From positions 18,441 through 34,252 of the forward strand of contig JAPPFO010000042.1 in NCBI GenBank assembly GCA_028875175.1: a stretch of DNA of 15,812 nt. Direction: 5' to 3'. Of this stretch, positions 14,730-15,812 are shown in pieces; position 1 is the stretch's first letter; every line of letters begins with the position of its first letter. The position numbers and the translations under genes were made by a program. The stretch is from Chloroflexota bacterium. GTDB taxonomy: Bacteria > Chloroflexota > UBA11872. Below the pieces are notes generated by a model. The model saw only the letters and a program-made list of their open reading frames with translations, ran no database searches and was not told the DNA's origin.

Positions 14730-15001
14730 TGTGCGTCTCCCTCCAGCGGCGACCCTTGCATCATGCGCTTCGGGCAGCGCCAAGGAGCGGCTGCCGTCCC
14801 GGGAAAGGGTAGCGAGAGATGAGGCCGCTCGGGTCGCTGCCCGCCGAGCCGTCCTCGCCTGGCAATCAAAGTCCTCTCGCCGACCCCGCCATCTCGTCCA
14901 TCAGATTCAGATACATCACCTTGAACTCCGACGCGTTCGTCGTTCGAGTCGGCCCATGCGAACACCTTGACGCCACGGGGTGGTGATGCTTCGATGCATT
15001 C
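14730..15001. other. Intergenic region between DUF5069 and the VapB-like gene
   Basis: About 270 bases between divergent genes. Several frames stay open because of high GC, but none looks coding. I see no clear promoter or operator; a vapB-type operator (inverted repeat) would be expected just before 15002, and only GATGC repeats near 14985-15000 are visible. Confidence 0.4.
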
Positions 15002-15280
15002 ATGCGAACCACGCTGACCCTGGACGACGATCTGGCCGACGAGCTGAAGCAGCGGGCGAAGGCTTTGGGCGTGCCGTTCAAGCAGGTTGTCAACGACACC
15101 CTGCGGCGCGGCCTGGCGCCTGAAGCTCCCGAGGATCGGCCAGTGTTTCGCGTCCGACCGCTTCGCAGCGGATTCCGGCCGGGGATCGACCCCATGAAGC
15201 TGAACCAGCTCAACGACCAGCTTGAGGTCGAGGACTTCCTCGAAGAGCATCGGAAGCTCCTCGAAGAACACCGGGAGTGA
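15002..15280 (+). CDS. VapB-like ribbon-helix-helix antitoxin
   Basis: A 92-residue protein with an N-terminal ribbon-helix-helix domain: RTTLTLDDDLADELKQRA (residues 2-19) then a helix LGVPFKQVVNDTLRRGL. This is the usual antitoxin DNA-binding fold, which represses its own operon. The C-terminal part (from about residue 65, LNQLNDQLEVEDFLEEHRK) is charged and helical and would wrap the toxin. ATG 15002 fits family length; no strong ribosome binding site is seen. Directly after it lies a decayed VapC-like toxin, so this antitoxin is an orphan or acts in trans. It belongs to the type II VapBC families in which the toxin begins IVPDVNLLLYA. Confidence 0.85.
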   Translation: MRTTLTLDDDLADELKQRAKALGVPFKQVVNDTLRRGLAPEAPEDRPVFRVRPLRSGFRPGIDPMKLNQLNDQLEVEDFLEEHRKLLEEHRE

Positions 15281-15427
15281 TCGTTCCCGGACGTCAACCT
15301 GCTGCTCTACGCCTATGAAGAAACGGCGCCCCTTCATCGTTCGGCCAAACTCTGGTGGGGACCATTGCGTAGCCCGGGGATGGTTGCCCAGAAGACTGCT
15401 CACCATTGGGCGGGGAGAGGGGCGTAA
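15277..15427 (+). pseudogene. Frameshifted, truncated VapC-like PIN-domain toxin remnant
   Basis: GTG 15277 overlaps the antitoxin stop and begins V-I-V-P, the normal start of this toxin family, but one extra base near 15286-15290 (CCCGGAC) throws it out of frame. One frame over, the sequence resumes DVNLLLYAYEETAPLHRSAK (from 15290), the PIN-domain first strand with its catalytic Asp. No start codon precedes that segment in its own frame. After LWWG the similarity stops and the frame ends at TAA 15425-15427, leaving roughly 50 codons of a toxin that should have about 130-140. The rest was deleted or replaced, and a palindromic repeat follows. The product cannot be an active RNase. A sequencing indel could explain the frameshift but not the missing two-thirds. 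Confidence 0.75.
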
Positions 15428-15433
15428 GACTGG

Positions 15434-15456
15434 ATCCCGGCTAAAGACGCCGGGAT
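15434..15456. repeat. Short palindromic (REP-like) repeat
   Basis: ATCCCGGC (15434-15441) and GCCGGGAT (15449-15456) make a perfect 8-bp stem with a 7-base loop, inside TGGATCCCGGC...GCCGGGATGACG. Units of this kind (GGATCCCGGC-loop-GCCGGGATGAC) are common dispersed intergenic repeats in many bacteria. It sits at the ruined 3' end of the vapC remnant, just before the HIT gene. Confidence 0.6.
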
Positions 15457-15466
15457 GACGGAGGGG

Positions 15467-15812
15467 ATGAGCTATTTCGAGTTGCCGAAGCCTCGTCGCG
15501 AGCGGTGTCCCTTTTGCGACAACGTGGCTGGCCGAGTCACCGAGCGGGGCACGCGCTGTGCTGTCGTGGCGGAGACCGAACTGACGCTGACGTTCGTTGC
15601 TCCGAGGCGCCAGCACCATGGCCGGCTGCTGGTGATCAGCAAGCGTCATGTCGCAACCTTGCTAGACCTGACGGACCGCGAGGCGGCGGCGATCATGCGG
15701 GACACGCGGCGTGCGGCCTTGGCCGTGACCAAGGCGTTCAAGCCTGACGGCCTGACGATCTATCAGAACAACGGCGTCGGGGCGGGCCACGAGATTCCGC
15801 ACGTTCACATGC
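15467..15812 (+). CDS. HIT family hydrolase/transferase, partial (3' end beyond the window)
   Basis: The frame is open to the window end, giving 115 residues of a histidine-triad protein, a family of nucleotide phosphoramidases, hydrolases and transferases. Cys14 and Cys17 (CPFC) form a zinc-binding pair common in this branch. The core strand RLLVISKRHVATLLDLTD and LTIYQNNGVGAGHEIPHVHM follow; the last His residues (112 and 114) are the start of the HxHxH active-site triad, cut by the window edge. ATG 15467 is preceded by GGAGGGG, but the spacing is only about two bases. An ATG at 15455 adds four residues and lies inside the palindromic repeat, and a TTG at 15482 is also possible. It is downstream of, and in the same direction as, the antitoxin remnant. 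Confidence 0.87.
   Translation, partial: MSYFELPKPRRERCPFCDNVAGRVTERGTRCAVVAETELTLTFVAPRRQHHGRLLVISKRHVATLLDLTDREAAAIMRDTRRAALAVTKAFKPDGLTIYQNNGVGAGHEIPHVHM

Noticed and set aside
14717..15649. Reverse 310-residue frame across the antitoxin region
   Set aside because: It overlaps three better supported features (DUF5069 start, VapB, HIT) on the opposite strand and has no recognisable motif; it is open only because of high GC.

Overview
The window is a GC-rich (roughly two-thirds G+C), gene-dense stretch of bacterial chromosome with no rRNA, tRNA, phage, transposase or CRISPR. Three Gfo/Idh/MocA oxidoreductases, a type I sulfatase, a galactonate-dehydratase-like enolase, an aldo/keto reductase and a SPGTE-type MDR dehydrogenase lie close together. 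With a DUF418 protein, a DUF5069 protein and decayed toxin-antitoxin material, this mix is typical of uncultured, often marine or sponge-associated, heterotrophs such as Chloroflexota (SAR202/Dehalococcoidia-like) or Poribacteria-like lineages. That assignment is inference from gene content only.

Layout. Bases 1-110 are low-complexity poly-C/G, probably an unreliable contig end. A forward block (243-5271) carries two Gfo/Idh/MocA oxidoreductases, an M20 metallopeptidase and a sulfatase whose ATG overlaps the M20 stop. The sulfatase is interrupted by one in-frame TAG. A strong hairpin follows it. A reverse-strand membrane-anchored protein of unknown function and a forward GNAT acetyltransferase come next. 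Bases 6646-10894 hold a second catabolic block: an MDR dehydrogenase (-) divergent from an enolase-superfamily sugar-acid dehydratase (+), then an aldo/keto reductase and a third Gfo/Idh/MocA gene in a tight reverse operon.

Bases 11165-12248 hold three small envelope-type genes. One is a coiled-coil protein built from nine 33-bp (11-residue) tandem repeats with a C-terminal membrane anchor. The other two are tandem paralogous mini-lipoproteins with twin-arginine-like signals. An SDR oxidoreductase follows, broken by a single in-frame TGA. A reverse operon (DUF5069 then DUF418 membrane protein) comes next, then a VapB-like antitoxin whose VapC partner is reduced to a frameshifted stub ending beside a short palindromic repeat. 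The window ends inside a HIT-family gene.

How the genes may work together. The oxidoreductases, dehydratase, aldo/keto reductase and SDR fit oxidation and dehydration of uncommon sugars or sugar acids, and the sulfatase suggests sulfated substrates. No glycoside hydrolase, polysaccharide lyase, transporter or regulator is present here, so substrate and pathway cannot be named. The most notable observations are the two single nonsense codons in otherwise intact catabolic genes, the hendecad-repeat anchored coiled coil, the paired mini-lipoproteins and the decayed vapBC locus. I found no clear-cut new multi-gene system.
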